From assembly GCF_026210795.1 (NCBI RefSeq), contig NC_089429.1, positions 5,208,001-5,272,000 on the forward strand: DNA of 64,000 bases, in the 5' to 3' direction. Source of the stretch: Rhizophagus irregularis. Lineage: Eukaryota; Glomeromycota; Glomeromycetes; Glomerales; Glomeraceae. The position numbers were made by a program, and so were the translations under genes. The notes below the pieces were generated by a model. The model was given only the letters and a program-made list of their open reading frames with translations. It was not told the origin of the DNA and made no database searches. Below are positions 1-11,534 of this stretch, piece by piece. Positions within the stretch are counted from its first letter, which is position 1, and each line of letters begins with the position of its first letter.

Positions 1-990
1 CAAATTTTTTTTAATGGGCATGTCGATGATGAAAAGATTAAAGCTGATATCGAAGAGGTAAATTTCAACATCACCATCATTTCTTTTTAAAAATTACTTA
101 TTATTACTCAAAATTAGGAATGGTTTAAAAGATGAAGCCATTCATTATTTGAATATAACGAATTTAATGACATTGAAGAAATCGGTAAAGGAAATGTGAT
201 ATTGTAAATAGGGCGGTAATCAATAATAGAATTCAATTTGCGTTTAAAAGACTTATCGATAAGAGAACTTTAAAGATCGAAGAGGATGATAAAAAAAAGA
301 TTGTAAATGAGGTAAGAAATTTATTTAAATAAATTTTAGCGTAAGGAGTGACATTATATTAAATTACAATTTTAATCTATTATAACCATTATTCTTTACT
401 TAGTTAAATCTTGTTCGTATGGTTGTTTTCATCAAAATGTCAATAGTTTTCTTGAATCTCCATTTTTCATTCATCAATAATCTTTTAAATTACCTTCGTT
501 GACATATTCTAATACTTTAGTATAATTCTTAATATCATCTATTCATTTAAATATAATTGATTTAATAAGGTATTAATTATAAAAAATTTCAACACAAATA
601 AAAGGATAAGATTTGTAAACCAATAATTTATTTTTATAATACGCTGTTTAAAGTATTGTTTCTTTTTAATTGCAAACTTTGGATATATATCAGATATCTG
701 AGTATATATTTACCATAATGTTATAATAAAATAAATCTGATATTTATAGTTTAGATGTTTTACTTTGGAAATTACAAGCGGACGTCACCAAAGTACCTTT
801 GCATTATGTCATCACGTTGGTGATGGCCATAGAGAAAAACCTATTGAAGGGTATCAACAACTTTTATTAATAATGTTTCGTCCGAGCCAAGATCTGACAT
901 TAATCAAGTTTTATGATGAAATTATAAGTTTAATCAACGAACAAAGGTTTCTTATACAAGTGACTGTACAGACTAAAACAATTAAGTTTT
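1..990 (+). pseudogene. Decayed MLKL-NTD-like/TKL kinase gene
   Basis: Blocks line up in order with the exons of the intact genes at 36.2-41.3 and 42.5-44.8 kb. Bases 25-57 match the end of the helical-domain exon (AAAGCTGATATCGAAGAG before a GT donor). Bases 118-312 match the kinase N-lobe exon (FEYNEFNDIEEIGKG...). About 403-462 matches the small exon with NINSFLGI, about 748-800 matches LLWEITSGRPP, and 835-965 matches the EYQQLY...QVYNEI segment. Frameshifts, a stop after the glycine loop and missing stretches (no HRD or DFG exon) show it is dead. The 5' part lies outside the window. Seen: the ordered matches. Inferred: a former tandem member of the 36-45 kb cluster. Confidence 0.8.
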
Positions 991-1559
991 AAATAAGTTG
1001 GTCATATTAATAATTTATATATATTTACTAAATTTTTTTAAATTTTTAAATATTCAAATATTACTATTAGCGAGAGTTTGATGTATCATAAATTGACTAC
1101 ATTAATTAGTAGAAAATTTTACGGTGGGTATAGTTTATTGATTTCAAAAGTAATATTGTGATTTTGATGTATAAAAGTTCATAAAGTTTTTATCTATAAA
1201 TAAATTACACACATTTTTTTTATATTTATTATTTTCTTAATTGAATCCAATAATACCATAACGGCATAACCTGTATTTTCTTCAAAATATACTTTGTTTT
1301 GGATGATGAAGCAACATGAAACCGGTTTAATTGCTTGGAATGGAATTCTCTTTGTTGCATTTTGTTTCTTCAATCCATCTAATTAATTTTCTGTATATTT
1401 CTTATATTTATCAAACGTATTTTATATACTTTTTTAATCGGAACCGACGGTTAAGTATGAAGCTATTTATCATATACTGTTGCTATTTGGTAGAAAAAAA
1501 ATCAAACCTTGATAAATATAGATAAGATTTTAAATTTGTAAAATACTAGAAAATTACTA
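991..1559. other. A+T-rich intergenic stretch
   Basis: Low-complexity A+T-rich DNA. A short open frame at 1331-1525 starts at a non-ATG codon and has hydrophobic, biased composition with no family resemblance. Nothing else is supported here. Confidence 0.5.
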
Positions 1560-1756
1560 CAGTGACACCTCTCTAAGTGCACCCTCCTTGGGACCATAGT
1601 AAAAAAATAGTAGAATGTGCACTTAGAGAGGGTGTGCATTTATAGAGAGTAAAATATTAAGAGCTCTTATAAGTTGGGACCAGGCCCACCGTGCACTTAA
1701 AGAGAATTTATATAGTGCGTGCACTTATAGAGGGTGCACTTATAGAGGTGTCACTG
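1560..1756. mobile_element. Pogo/Tigger-type MITE with TA target duplication
   Basis: A 197-bp element bounded by TA on both sides. The ends are inverted repeats: left CAGTGACACCTCTCTAAGTG, right (reverse complement) CAGTGACACCTCTATAAGTG. The motif AAGTGCAC recurs several times inside in both orientations, as subterminal repeats. It has no coding capacity. The TA duplication and CAGT start fit the Tc1-mariner/pogo superfamily. The ends resemble those of element B at 18.5-30.7 kb (CAGTCAGCCCCCTCTA), so a Tigger-like transposase could have moved both; that is inference. Confidence 0.8.
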
Positions 1757-2634
1757 TACTAGTTTATATTGTAAATAATTTCTTCGTAACTTTATAGTCA
1801 ACTATTACCAAAACAATTGATTTGTTCGATTTGGTCATCTAATAAAATAACATTTAATTTTAGATAAAATTACTCACAGATCACACTAATGTTACTTTTT
1901 GGCGAACAAAATTTTTTTTATTCAGTTAACGTTAATCACGTTTTTTTCATTATAATACTGTTCGATCGTACCATTGTTAAAAATTTTTCTTAATAAAGAT
2001 AAAGTAATTCTCATTCTCAATTACAACACAATAATAAATATACCATAATGTTAATTTTAGTTGTTACAATTGTTAAAAGCTATAATAAAGTTTAAATGTT
2101 AGTTTGTTAAAACTTTATTTTAAAGTTAAAATTTTGTATACAATACGTATCCGATAACAATACATTCCAAAATTGGTTTCATTATATATAATAAGAAATT
2201 TTTAAAATGAAAAGTCCATTTCAACATTGTTTTAATTATAATTCTGTTAAAATCCATTAGTAAAAAATTTTATAGTTGGGATTAATTTTAAAGCAAAACA
2301 TTATTTTACTCATATTATTGCGGTTACAAGAAAAAATGGAATACTAAAAGTTACAATTTACAGTACTGCTTTTATTGATCAGTATAAATTTTATTTATAT
2401 AAATTAAGAATTTATCAGATACATATATAAAATAAAAATAAACGACGTAATTCAATCTTCTTCAGCGTTTGAATTTGGTCTGCAAAAAAGATTTAATATC
2501 AGACATAATTCTAGTAGTAACTTACTGTGTTAAATCGATTTTTACTGAAATAACTGAATTAACTGAATCATATCCTTTTTCGTCAAAAGTTTTTAATCAG
2601 AGACTACAAAATAGTTTAAATTTTATTAATCTTT
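1757..2634. other. A+T-rich intergenic stretch
   Basis: No credible gene. It lies downstream of the minus-strand kinase gene that ends at 2635 and probably holds that gene's 3' untranslated region. Bases 2450-2600 could contain a further 3' exon but none can be proven. Confidence 0.4.
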
Positions 2635-5600
2635 TTAATTAAAAACAAAAAAATAACCAAATAAGCAAATATATAAATAAATGTAAACAAACTCTGTAAA
2701 ATCAATAATTTCTGCTGTTCCTACTGATGATGATGAAGAAATACTTATATTATCATCATCATATTTTGGAAGAGCGTTCATTTCAAGATTTGCTTTTCTG
2801 TATTCTTCTGCTTCTTTAAATTGCTTTTTAATTTCTTCACTTTCTTCTAATTTAAATGTGCAAATCAATTCTTCTATCTCAATAGCACTTGGTCTTTTAT
2901 CTGGATCTGGATCCCAACACACCTTCATTAAGTCAATATAACATTTTGGTGCTATTTTCTCGTTAACTTCAGGTCTAATCCCATTACATATATTTAATGC
3001 TAGAACCGAATCGTGAGCATAATTGGCAAAAGGTTCTCTTCCTGACGCTATAACATACATAATCATACCAAAACTATATATATCTGCTGCTTGTTTATAA
3101 GGTTTACCTCTTAATACCTCAGGAGCTACATAAGGCATAAGTCCATAAATTTTAGTTTTGTCTATATTACTAACTTCTCCACATAATTCCATACTTGAAA
3201 TATATACATTGAAATTCCGTACATTATTTGTTGAAATTAATAAATTTCCTGTATGAAGATCACGGTGAACCATCTGCTTTTGATGAATTTCTTTAAGGCC
3301 TTGAATAACATCGAGTAATGCTTTTAATTTAAGTGACCAACTGAATTCCTTATAATTATCATTAAGCCAACCATAAAGACTTCCACCTTCTGCATAGTAA
3401 AAAATCAATATATAATTTCCTGTATTTAGATCTTGAGATATTCCATATATATCGATAATAAATCTAGTATTTAATTTTAAATATGCTTTAACCTATAAAA
3501 ACATAAAAACGTAAAAATATTAGATAAATTAAAAAATTAAAAAAGGTGTAAATTCTAAAATTCATCATGAAATTACATACCTCATTCAGAAACTCATTGG
3601 TGATGTTCTGAGAGTTATGCAAACATTTTAGGGCAACTTTTTTATTGGGATTTCTTATCCATTCCTTTTTATCGTAAAGGTAGTATAATGGACCATCCTT
3701 CCATATTGCCGAATATACTGTAGAAAAACCACCTTTTCCTATTTCTTTAATTTCATTAAATTGATTATATGGTATCCATTCAAATACTATACCATTTGGA
3801 TTATCAATTTTTAATTGAGTTTCTTGAATTAAACCATCAATTTTTTCATTTCCACTGGTCCACTTTGTAAAATTTTCTTTTAAATAATTTATTTGACATC
3901 GTTTACACCATTCATATTTCGCATTTAAATCATCTATATATTGTCTATCACATTTTTCACAATGTTCACTTGGAAAAACCATAATGTAATCATTTGTATA
4001 AGGATTTTGAGATATTCCATATATTTTAAGGATGTTATTTAAATAATTAATTGAATATTTTTTAACCTATGAAAACGTAAAAACTAATATTAGATACAGC
4101 TAAAAAGTAATTATACTAGCTAATTCATAAAATATTTACCTCATCAACAAATTCGTTAGTAATAGTTTTTGAGTTATAATACGGTTTTAAAGCGACTTTT
4201 TTATCTGATACTCTTGTTAATTCTTTTTTAACATAACTGTAACTTAATGGACCATCTTTCCATATTGCTGAATAAATCGTGAAATAATCACTTCTTATTT
4301 CTTTAACATCATTAAATTGATTATATGGTATCCATTCGAATACTATATTACTTAAATTGTTAATTTTTAATTGCATCTCTTGAATAAAATTATCAATCTT
4401 TTCGTCTTTACTGGTCCAATTTGTGAAATTATTTCTTAAATCATTTATTTGACATAGATTACACCATTTATATAATGTATCTATATATTTTATACCACAT
4501 TTTACACACTTTTCACAATATTCGTTTTGGAGAACCATAATATAATCGCTTGTATTAGGATTTTGAGATATCCCATATATTTTAAAATTATTATCATAAT
4601 AATCAATTGAATATGGTTTAACCTATTAGTAAGTAAATAAAAAATTATTATGAAGCTAAGAAAAGGTACATAGAATAAATTATAGATAATTCATACCTCA
4701 TTTAGAAATTCATTAGTCGAATCATGTAGATTCTCAAAACGTTTTAAAATAACTTTTTTATTTGGTTCTCTCGCCCAACCAGTCATATATTCATAATACA
4801 ATGGACCATCCTTCCATATTGCTAAATAGATTGTAGCGAAACCACCTTTGCTTATCTCATTAATTTCGTCAAATTGATCGTATGGTATCCATTCAAACAC
4901 AATAGTACATGGATTATTAATTTTTAATTGCATTTCTTGAATATAACTATCAATTTCTTCATTTTCACTGATACGGGTTGTAAAATTTTCTTTTAAATAA
5001 TCCACATGACATGAATTACACCATTTATATTCTGTACTAGAATATAATTTACCACATTTTTTACAACATTTTTCAAAATATTCATCATGAAGAACCATAA
5101 TATAATCTTTCGTATCAGGAGTTTGGGATATTCCGTATATTTTAAGGGCATTATTCAAATAATTGATTGAATATGTTCTAACCTATCGAAATTTAAAAAC
5201 AACTATTATTAAATAAGATTAAAAAAAACTAATTAAATAATCGTAAAAAAAAAAAATTTACATGCCTCATTTAAAAATACGTTAATGATATTTTGAGAGT
5301 TGTTATGTAAACATTTTAAAATAACTTTTTTATTCGATACTTTCGTTAATTCTTTTTTAAAATAACTATAATGAGATGGGCCATCCTTCCATATTGCTGA
5401 ATATACTGTAGTAAAATCATTTGTTCCTACTTCTTCAACATCATCAAACTGATTGTATGGAATCCATCCAAATAATATATCATTCGGATCATTGATTTTT
5501 GATTGAATTTCTTGAATTAATACATCAATTTTTTCGTTTCCACTTGTAAAGTTTTCTAAATATTTTACTTGACATATTTTGCACCATTCATACTCTGCGT

Positions 5601-5664
5601 TTAAATCATTTGTGTATTGTTCATCACATTCTTTGCACTTTCTGTCATAGTTTTTGGAGGACAT
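2635..5664 (-). CDS. TKL-type kinase with four tandem N-lobe modules and one C-lobe
   Basis: Exons: 5664-5266, 5182-4697, 4622-4140, 4066-3581, 3492-2635; 903 residues, every intron in phase 0. Each of the first four exons encodes a cysteine pair (CxxC...WCxxC), a linker (F..WTSGNEKID.FIQE), WIPYNQF, then beta1-beta3 of a kinase N-lobe (YSAIWKDGP; K of V[IA]LK). Exons 2-5 open with beta4-beta5 (KIYGISQ...DYI). Only exon 5 carries a C-lobe: HRDLHTGN (Asp about 696), APE (YVAPEVL) and CWDPDPDKRP. The DFG position reads SME (718-720), so the Mg-binding Asp is lost and this is probably a pseudokinase. Only the fourth N-lobe has a fully canonical glycine loop (GKGGFSTV); the second is close (SKGGFATI). 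Intron 1 appears to use a GC donor (GAG/GCATGT). The phase-0 exons would allow skipping without a frame change, so isoforms with one to four N-lobes are possible. The alternative is a chain of alternative first exons, since most repeats hold an in-frame ATG at DYIMVL. Confidence 0.8.
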
Positions 5665-5737
5665 TATGATTTGAAGTTTCTCAATTACGAATTCCGTTAT
5701 ATTTATTTATAAGAAAATAAATTGTAAAACTCACACT

Positions 5738-5766
5738 GCAGATCGGAAAAATTATGGCCCGAAAAA
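5738..5766. promoter_or_regulatory. Upstream motif shared with two other kinase loci
   Basis: CGGAAAAATTATGGCCCG lies about 75 bp upstream of the start at 5664. Near-copies lie upstream of the Sel1 kinase (11515, CGGAAAAACAATAGCCCG) and in the 35.9/36.2-kb divergent promoter (36112, CGGAAAAAACAATGACCCG), each preceded by GATC. Seen: the conservation. Inferred: a promoter element or a small ancestral duplication of the 5' region. Confidence 0.5.
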
Positions 5767-5848
5767 AAAAATATGGCGCGTCAGGTTTGTTACACGAATA
5801 ATATTAGAAGTTCCACAAAATTTAAAATTAGAAATTTAAAATACATAA

Positions 5849-6442
5849 CCGCCGATCTGCAGAATGCATGTGATAATTTTTGGGTCTCAGTCATGCAGTC
5901 CAGTGATTCGCTTAGTAGTCCGATTGTTGATCTAACACGAATTTTGTTTTTTTTGTTATTTGCTTTATAATAAGAGTTATTAAAAAAAAAAATTTAATTT
6001 AATGAGATAATGGTTGTAGTAGAATTTGTAATAAGCTAATGCAAAATGTATTCATAGATATAGTATACATCACTAGGAACCTCTTACTACAATAAATTAA
6101 GATGCAAGCATTCCATTAAAAATACTACTTACATGAGCTGCTTATAAAATTCTTCGTTTTATTGTATAAAAATATTTATTTAAGTTTACAACTAATTTTA
6201 ATTTGTTAATTGTAAAGTTTTAATAAATATTTAAATATAAGAAAAAAAATAAAATGTAGATCAGTCACGTAAATTTTGTTCACAGTTAACTCAGTCCGAT
6301 GGTATCGAAGTCCAATTCGGTCTGCATGACTGTTCTAAAAATTATTACCGGACTCAAAAGATCATCAGACCGGACACCGTAGGGTATAACTTGGGTTTTT
6401 ATATATTATCAGTTATGCATTCTACAGATCGGCGATCGGCGG
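5849..6442. repeat. Long inverted repeat (fold-back element)
   Basis: The left arm starts CCGCCGATCTGCAGAATGCA and the right arm, reverse-complemented, starts CCGCCGATCGCCGATCTGTA then GAATGCAT. Both continue with similar text (ATAATTTTTGGGT-like, CAGTCATGCAG, then a GTCC-rich stretch). No open frame spans it. A target duplication is not clear. Probably a non-autonomous DNA element or fold-back. Confidence 0.55.
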
Positions 6443-6468
6443 ATATGATTTTTTTTTTCTTAACGTTA

Positions 6469-6655
6469 CAGCTGTTTTCATAAGACCTGGGACAAAATAA
6501 ATTTTTGAACCCGACCGCCGACCCACCGATCCGGTTCAGTTGTTATTTATTTTACAAATCAAACTATCAAATCAGGATCGCGTGCCCAGCTAAAAATACC
6601 GGATCGGCGGATCGGCGGATCGGGTTCAAAAATTCAGGTCTTATGAAAACAGCTG
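6469..6655. mobile_element. Pogo/Tigger-type MITE with long terminal inverted repeats
   Basis: A 187-bp element flanked by TA. Each arm is about 60 bp: CAGCTGTTTTCATAAGACCT at the left and its exact reverse complement at the right, followed in both arms by a TTTTTGAACCCGA-like stretch and CCGATCCG repeats (GGATCGGCGGATCGGCGG on the right). No coding capacity. TA duplication and a CAG start indicate Tc1-mariner/pogo mobilisation in trans. Confidence 0.8.
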
Positions 6656-6689
6656 TAAATAAAAAAAAAAATAATAATTTACATTCGTA

Positions 6690-7290
6690 ACTAATTACGA
6701 TTATCGATGAAATAAATATGTCAATTCTTGCAGCAATTTCTCAATTATTAAAAGGTTCCTGTATAAGCATAACATTTTTTTTTTTTGCTTATTTACGTCA
6801 ATACGTGACAATGATAAGGAAATAATTTCAACAATTTTTTCTAGGAATGGATCAAGTGAAATAGAAGACGAAAGACATTAATTATTTTGAATATAACGAA
6901 TTTTAGCGAATTTAAAAAAAAATTGGAGAATTTAGTGTTGTCAATAAAGCAGAAACTAATGATAAAAATAAGTTCTCATCAAAAAGAAGGTAAGAATTGG
7001 AATTAAATTCTTTATAGTTTATTGTGTGTATGAAATAAAAAATTAATGTAATCCTTTCTTTCATTAAAATTTTCGAAGGATAGTTTTCACTATAATATTA
7101 TTAGTTTTCTTGGAATATCAAAAAGGTTGCGTTAAGATTGTAAAAAAATAGAATAAATAAATTTCTATCTAGAATGCATAGATAAGGAATTTAGTAGCTT
7201 ATTCGAAGAAAAGTTGAAAAAATTTAAGAAAGAAAAATTCATTAGAGAAAGAATAAGTTCAAATGAGATTGAATGTGAGTTAGTTATTTA
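6690..7290 (+). pseudogene. Relic of MLKL-NTD-like/TKL kinase gene
   Basis: Bases 6698-6760 match the end of the helical domain (ATTACGATTATCGATGAAAT, then GCAATTTCTCAATT). Bases 6843-6990 match the N-lobe exon (GAATGGATCAA..., TTTGAATATAACGAATTT, GGAGAATTTAGTGTTGTCAA). Bases 7085-7130 match the INSFLGIS exon. Stops and gaps run through all parts. The relic at 16.0-16.8 kb shares the same damaged insertion (GAATTTTAGYGAATTT), so the two were copied from each other after decay began. Confidence 0.7.
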
Positions 7291-8699
7291 AAAAACATAA
7301 TCATAGACTTCATAAAATCAGCAAATTTATTTGATATATATTTTGATTAAATTCTCCGCTATCTTATAAATAAGGATGCTAAATTACATCCAAAAAGAAC
7401 GTCAACGCCAGGACGCATACGAAAAATTTTGAGAGAACATCACCAACTAAATGATCAACTGAAAAAAAATAGTCAACCCGTTAAACATATCAACTACTAT
7501 CCAAAATATTTCAAAAATAAACGTTATAGAAAGTCCTTACAAAACGCCACTTCAATTCAATAAACGTCAGTGCATTCGTCTCAAATGAATAAACGCAGTA
7601 ATCATTCACATTCCATACAACATACATCAAATCAAGAAAATAATAAAAATATTTCTAATTCAACTTCTCCACCGGTTACCTAGAATAAACAAAGTCCTTC
7701 CCGTCTGGCTGGAACTCTTACATTAATATACCAGTAGGTGTTTTTAACAAAGATTTCTTACCCTTATATATGGTATCCACCCAGACATAGACAGTCGGTG
7801 GTGGCATTGATAGAAATGAATTATCGAGCTTTCCACGCAAAAAGTAACCCTGATAGCAAGATCAACAAGAAATGACGTAAAATCCACATGGAAATCCACA
7901 TCAATATAGTGAAATTATGTGGAAATCTGAATAGTTCCCAATATTTTCCAAATCCAAATACCCTGTGACGAAACACATGGTATTTTCCACAAAATTTTAC
8001 GTGGATCCACGTAGGATATATGGGAATGTATGGAATACCACATATTTCTGAACTAATCCATATGGAATTACGTGAACCGATCTACCTAAAAATTTCATCG
8101 AACAATTTTCACAAAAAAGTTAACTGTAATAGCTGAAATGATTATGGAATGAATGTAGTTGAGGAATTAGTCAAATGCAATAAAAATTTCTCAATTAGAC
8201 AGTCTCATGTAGTGAAAGATAAAAAAGTTTATTGAAAATAAAATTTTGGTAGCTAAAATATCAATATAATACAAAAAACAACGACTAGTCGACTGCTATA
8301 ATGAAAATACAAGTTTCGTAATTGTCGGGATAAAAAAAATTTACTTTTTTATTTATAGGTAACTTTTTTTCGGAATTTTCATTCATGTCATTATTACTCT
8401 TGGGTTCTTGAAATAAAACTACTGTAAAGAGTTTCTGCTAATATAATTATTAGTTAATATGTTTAGTTTATTTATGATAACTCATTTTTTCTCGTTGTCT
8501 TTTCAAACTTGAAACCCTAGCTAATAATATATAAATTTTAAGTAATTTATTATTCTAAGAATTTATACGAATAATTATTATTAAACTTGCTTGTTTTAGT
8601 TGTTTTAATCTTATTTAAAGTATATAGTCTGATTGTAGTAGATACTGCTAAATTGGTATGGCTAGTATTATTAGGATTAAATTGATCGAATCCACAGAC
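7291..8699. other. Intergenic region, no gene; CCACAT-rich patch
   Basis: Bases 7370-7700 have more balanced composition than the surroundings and may be an old coding or transposon relic, but no frame is open and no family is recognised. Bases 7880-8090 hold many copies of ATCCACAT/ATGTGGA-type words in both orientations, suggesting a small decayed fold-back repeat. Confidence 0.4.
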
Positions 8700-8704
8700 T
8701 TGAT

Positions 8705-8765
8705 TAATATAACATTTTGATAAAGCTGTTGATACTCTAAAGGTGTACCTTCATGTATTAAGCGC
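8705..8765 (-). pseudogene. Short kinase C-lobe fragment
   Basis: On the minus strand GGTACACCTTTAGAGTATCA followed by ACAGCTTTATCAAAA reads GTPLEYQQLYQ, the alphaH/alphaI junction conserved in the kinases at 38.6, 39.7, 40.9 and 44.6 kb. Nothing either side stays in frame. A second minus-strand fragment of the same segment lies near 18220. Confidence 0.6.
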
Positions 8766-9504
8766 ACGATCCAGAGAAGATAAAATCATCTGTACGTTTC
8801 GGTAGAGTTAGTGTTGAGGGCGTTGATGTAAATAGCGAAAGTTATTTGTACAATTTGGTAAGGCTGTCCAAATGTAACATTCGGTTAGGATACTTCTTAA
8901 ATGATGTGCCACCTTTTGGCGTAGTAATTTTGCTTTTTTCTTGTTTCCGTGGAAAAAATTTCCTGATGTTTCAACTAAGAAATAGCTATTTTTAATTAAT
9001 TCGTGGAAAGTGACTTCTATTTTTACTCCTTCACCTAATTGAGCAATATCTAACAGTTTAGGTGTTTTACTTAGTAATAGTTACGGATGTAATATTGTAT
9101 GAAATATCCAGGTAGTTACTGATCAAAACAGACTTCGGTAACATGGGATATAGCCGATATACGAAGTGTTTAGGGGAGTTCATTTATACTGTTTTTTTTT
9201 TTTGCTTTCTTACATTGTTTTTATTTTTCAATTTTATTTGTATAAATAAAGTATAACGCTGTTTATGTTAAAAAGTGAAATAATTGAGAAGGATAAATCA
9301 TGAAGAGTAATGAATAGAATGTAAATGATGATAAGAGTAGAATGAAAAGAAAATGGACTCAGCTGTACAAAAAACAAAAAATGGGCTGAAACATTCATGA
9401 ATTAAAAAAAGTTTGCTGTTATGTAAAGAGTCATTAGTGTTTAAATATACGAAAATATTTTGCCTATTTATTTGTTCGCCAAGCATATTGTAAATAGTGA
9501 TTGT
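8766..9504. other. Intergenic region, no gene
   Basis: The minus-strand open frame at 9298-9486 has no family resemblance and biased composition. Some text at 8770-9180 is less A+T-rich than average and could be decayed coding sequence, but nothing is recognisable. Confidence 0.35.
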
Positions 9505-9905
9505 ATCCGGTAAGTATTCGGATAAAAAAATCCGTCACCGTTATATCCGGATATCTGTTTTAAATAACCGGATAGCATCCGGATAAATCCGTTAATTTCG
9601 CGGATTGCTAAAGGATTTTTTTAATGGATATCTGAAAATGATCCGTCAATATCATGTATCAATTGTATAAATTTTAAAGCCAAGTAATTTAATTAGTATT
9701 AATTGTTTAGTAAGAGTTAAATAAAATAAAAAAGAAATCAGTCACGGACTTAAACACGAGTTTGAGTATAAGTAAGAATTAAGTCACAAACTAATATAAT
9801 CCAAAAAATTTAATTGGTAAACGGGTGTATCCGGGTCACGCGATACTCATCCGGATACCCGTCAACTAAAAAAAAAACCTATCCGGATATCTATTTTCCT
9901 TTAGC
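9505..9905. repeat. Repeat region rich in ATCCGGATA words
   Basis: At least eight copies of (T)ATCCGGATA-like palindromes and the words ATCCGTCA/ATCCGTTA occur in 400 bp, clustered at both ends (9510-9620 and 9820-9890), with plain A+T-rich DNA between. The distribution looks like the subterminal regions of a small non-autonomous transposon. Exact ends and target duplication were not resolved. Confidence 0.5.
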
Positions 9906-11099
9906 TTAACTGGATATGCTGAATCCGTTGTTCTGTTGGTGTAGTGATTTGGGTTATATTTACTTTTTATTGGAATGAACATAATGAAGTATTAAAAGTA
10001 GATTACGTTATAAATTTTTACAAGTTTCGAGCTATTTATAATAAAAAATGATTAACTAGTTATCATGTGATGTTTTATATCCATTCGATTAAATACTTTA
10101 AGATTTTAATTATTTTGCAACAATTTATATTCAAAATCTCAATAAACATTATTATTTCAATACAATAACCTCACAAAAATTACTAAGCGCTCAATACACC
10201 CAATGGCACCAAAAAAAAATTAACTCATCCACACAATCACTAGATCAACTTACTTAAACAAAGCTTTATTGCTAATTAATTACTTTCATTTTTCTCCTTT
10301 TCCCTCTCGCTCAATATAGATACATAAATAGAAGAGGGCAGCACAGCACTTCAATACGATATATCATCAAATTTTACTTGTGGGTTTAACTCACATCACC
10401 TGACGATTCATACTTAAATTGAATTCGTAAAAATGGGTTAAAAAAAAATAATATTTATAAAAAAATTTATTCATTACATTACTACAGGTAATAAAATTTG
10501 TATAATAAAATTTATTTATTATGGCAGTTACCTAATTGGAAACAATGTTTTGAGAAAAACACATAGTATAATTAAATTGGTTATAAAAAGTCCCAAAAAA
10601 TGTTTATAAAAAATAAAACGCTGGTTTATTTTTTCTAATTAGCTAATATTTATCTATATAAAAAAATTTTATTGTTACCGACGAAAAGAAAATAACTTTT
10701 TAAAATTTTTTTTTTTTATTTATTTGTAAATAAGAAAAAGTAATTTTACCAGTTTTTTAGGTAACAACTTATTATACGATCATATAACTAGAAAATTCAA
10801 AGCGAAATGTTTACAACTATATTAGTATAATGGTTTTGTACGCCCATATACAGTATTAAACTATATTTGTAAAAATTTTCAATTTATACTCATTTGTCTA
10901 CCAATTTTGTTGGAATAAAAATGCTGATAAAGTTGCTTCTTCATAATCTTAAAACTTTGCAAAAAATTAATTTTGTTTAATTTTCTACATTATAATTTTT
11001 TATATAGAAAAAGTGAACATTTTAATTAAAGGTTGTGTGTAATACGATGGAAAATTTTATGTTTATATAAAATAATACCTAATTGGGTTTTGATTCGTA
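9906..11099. other. A+T-rich intergenic stretch
   Basis: Low-complexity A+T-rich DNA with poly-A and poly-T runs. I see no gene, RNA or clear repeat. Confidence 0.4.
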
Positions 11100-11307
11100 A
11101 ATTCATCCCTATAAAAAATTTTTATCCGAATATTTCCATTATTTCTCCGTGTCTTCCGTAAAAATTCCGTGAAAATGATACATTCACGGATATCCGTGTT
11201 AGCGAGATGAAAATTTCCATGATTTAAGGCTATAAATTCCATGAAAATGATACATTTACGGAAAAAACATGGAAAGATAAAACACGGATCAGATTTTTTA
11301 CAGGGCA
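11100..11307 (-). repeat. Dispersed repeat, copy 1
   Basis: Shares about 200 bp, in opposite orientation, with 18027-18215. Shared words include TTCCATGAAAATGATACATT, AAATTTCCATGATTTAAGGC and ATAAAAATTTTTAT-like ends. The open frame at 11063-11308 is incidental to it. Probably a short non-autonomous element; class not determined. Confidence 0.65.
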
Positions 11308-11500
11308 TACAAAGACTTTTTATAAAGTTTTTTAGATAATTAAAATTTTTAAAGTTTAAGGATATTATTATTATATAGGCTCTTGGCTATCTAACCATAT
11401 AAAATATATCCTACCCTATAATTTACGTATAAAATTTTACTTTGTACTGAAAACTAGCATTATGCTTATCATAGTAAATTATGACATCATGCATTCTACC

Positions 11501-11534
11501 TAGATCGGGTACATCGGAAAAACAATAGCCCGAA
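11501..11534 (+). promoter_or_regulatory. Upstream motif of the Sel1-kinase gene
   Basis: TAGATCGGGTACATCGGAAA followed by AACAATAGCCCG lies about 155 bp upstream of the start at 11689. It is the copy of the motif also seen at 5738 and 36096. Confidence 0.5.
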
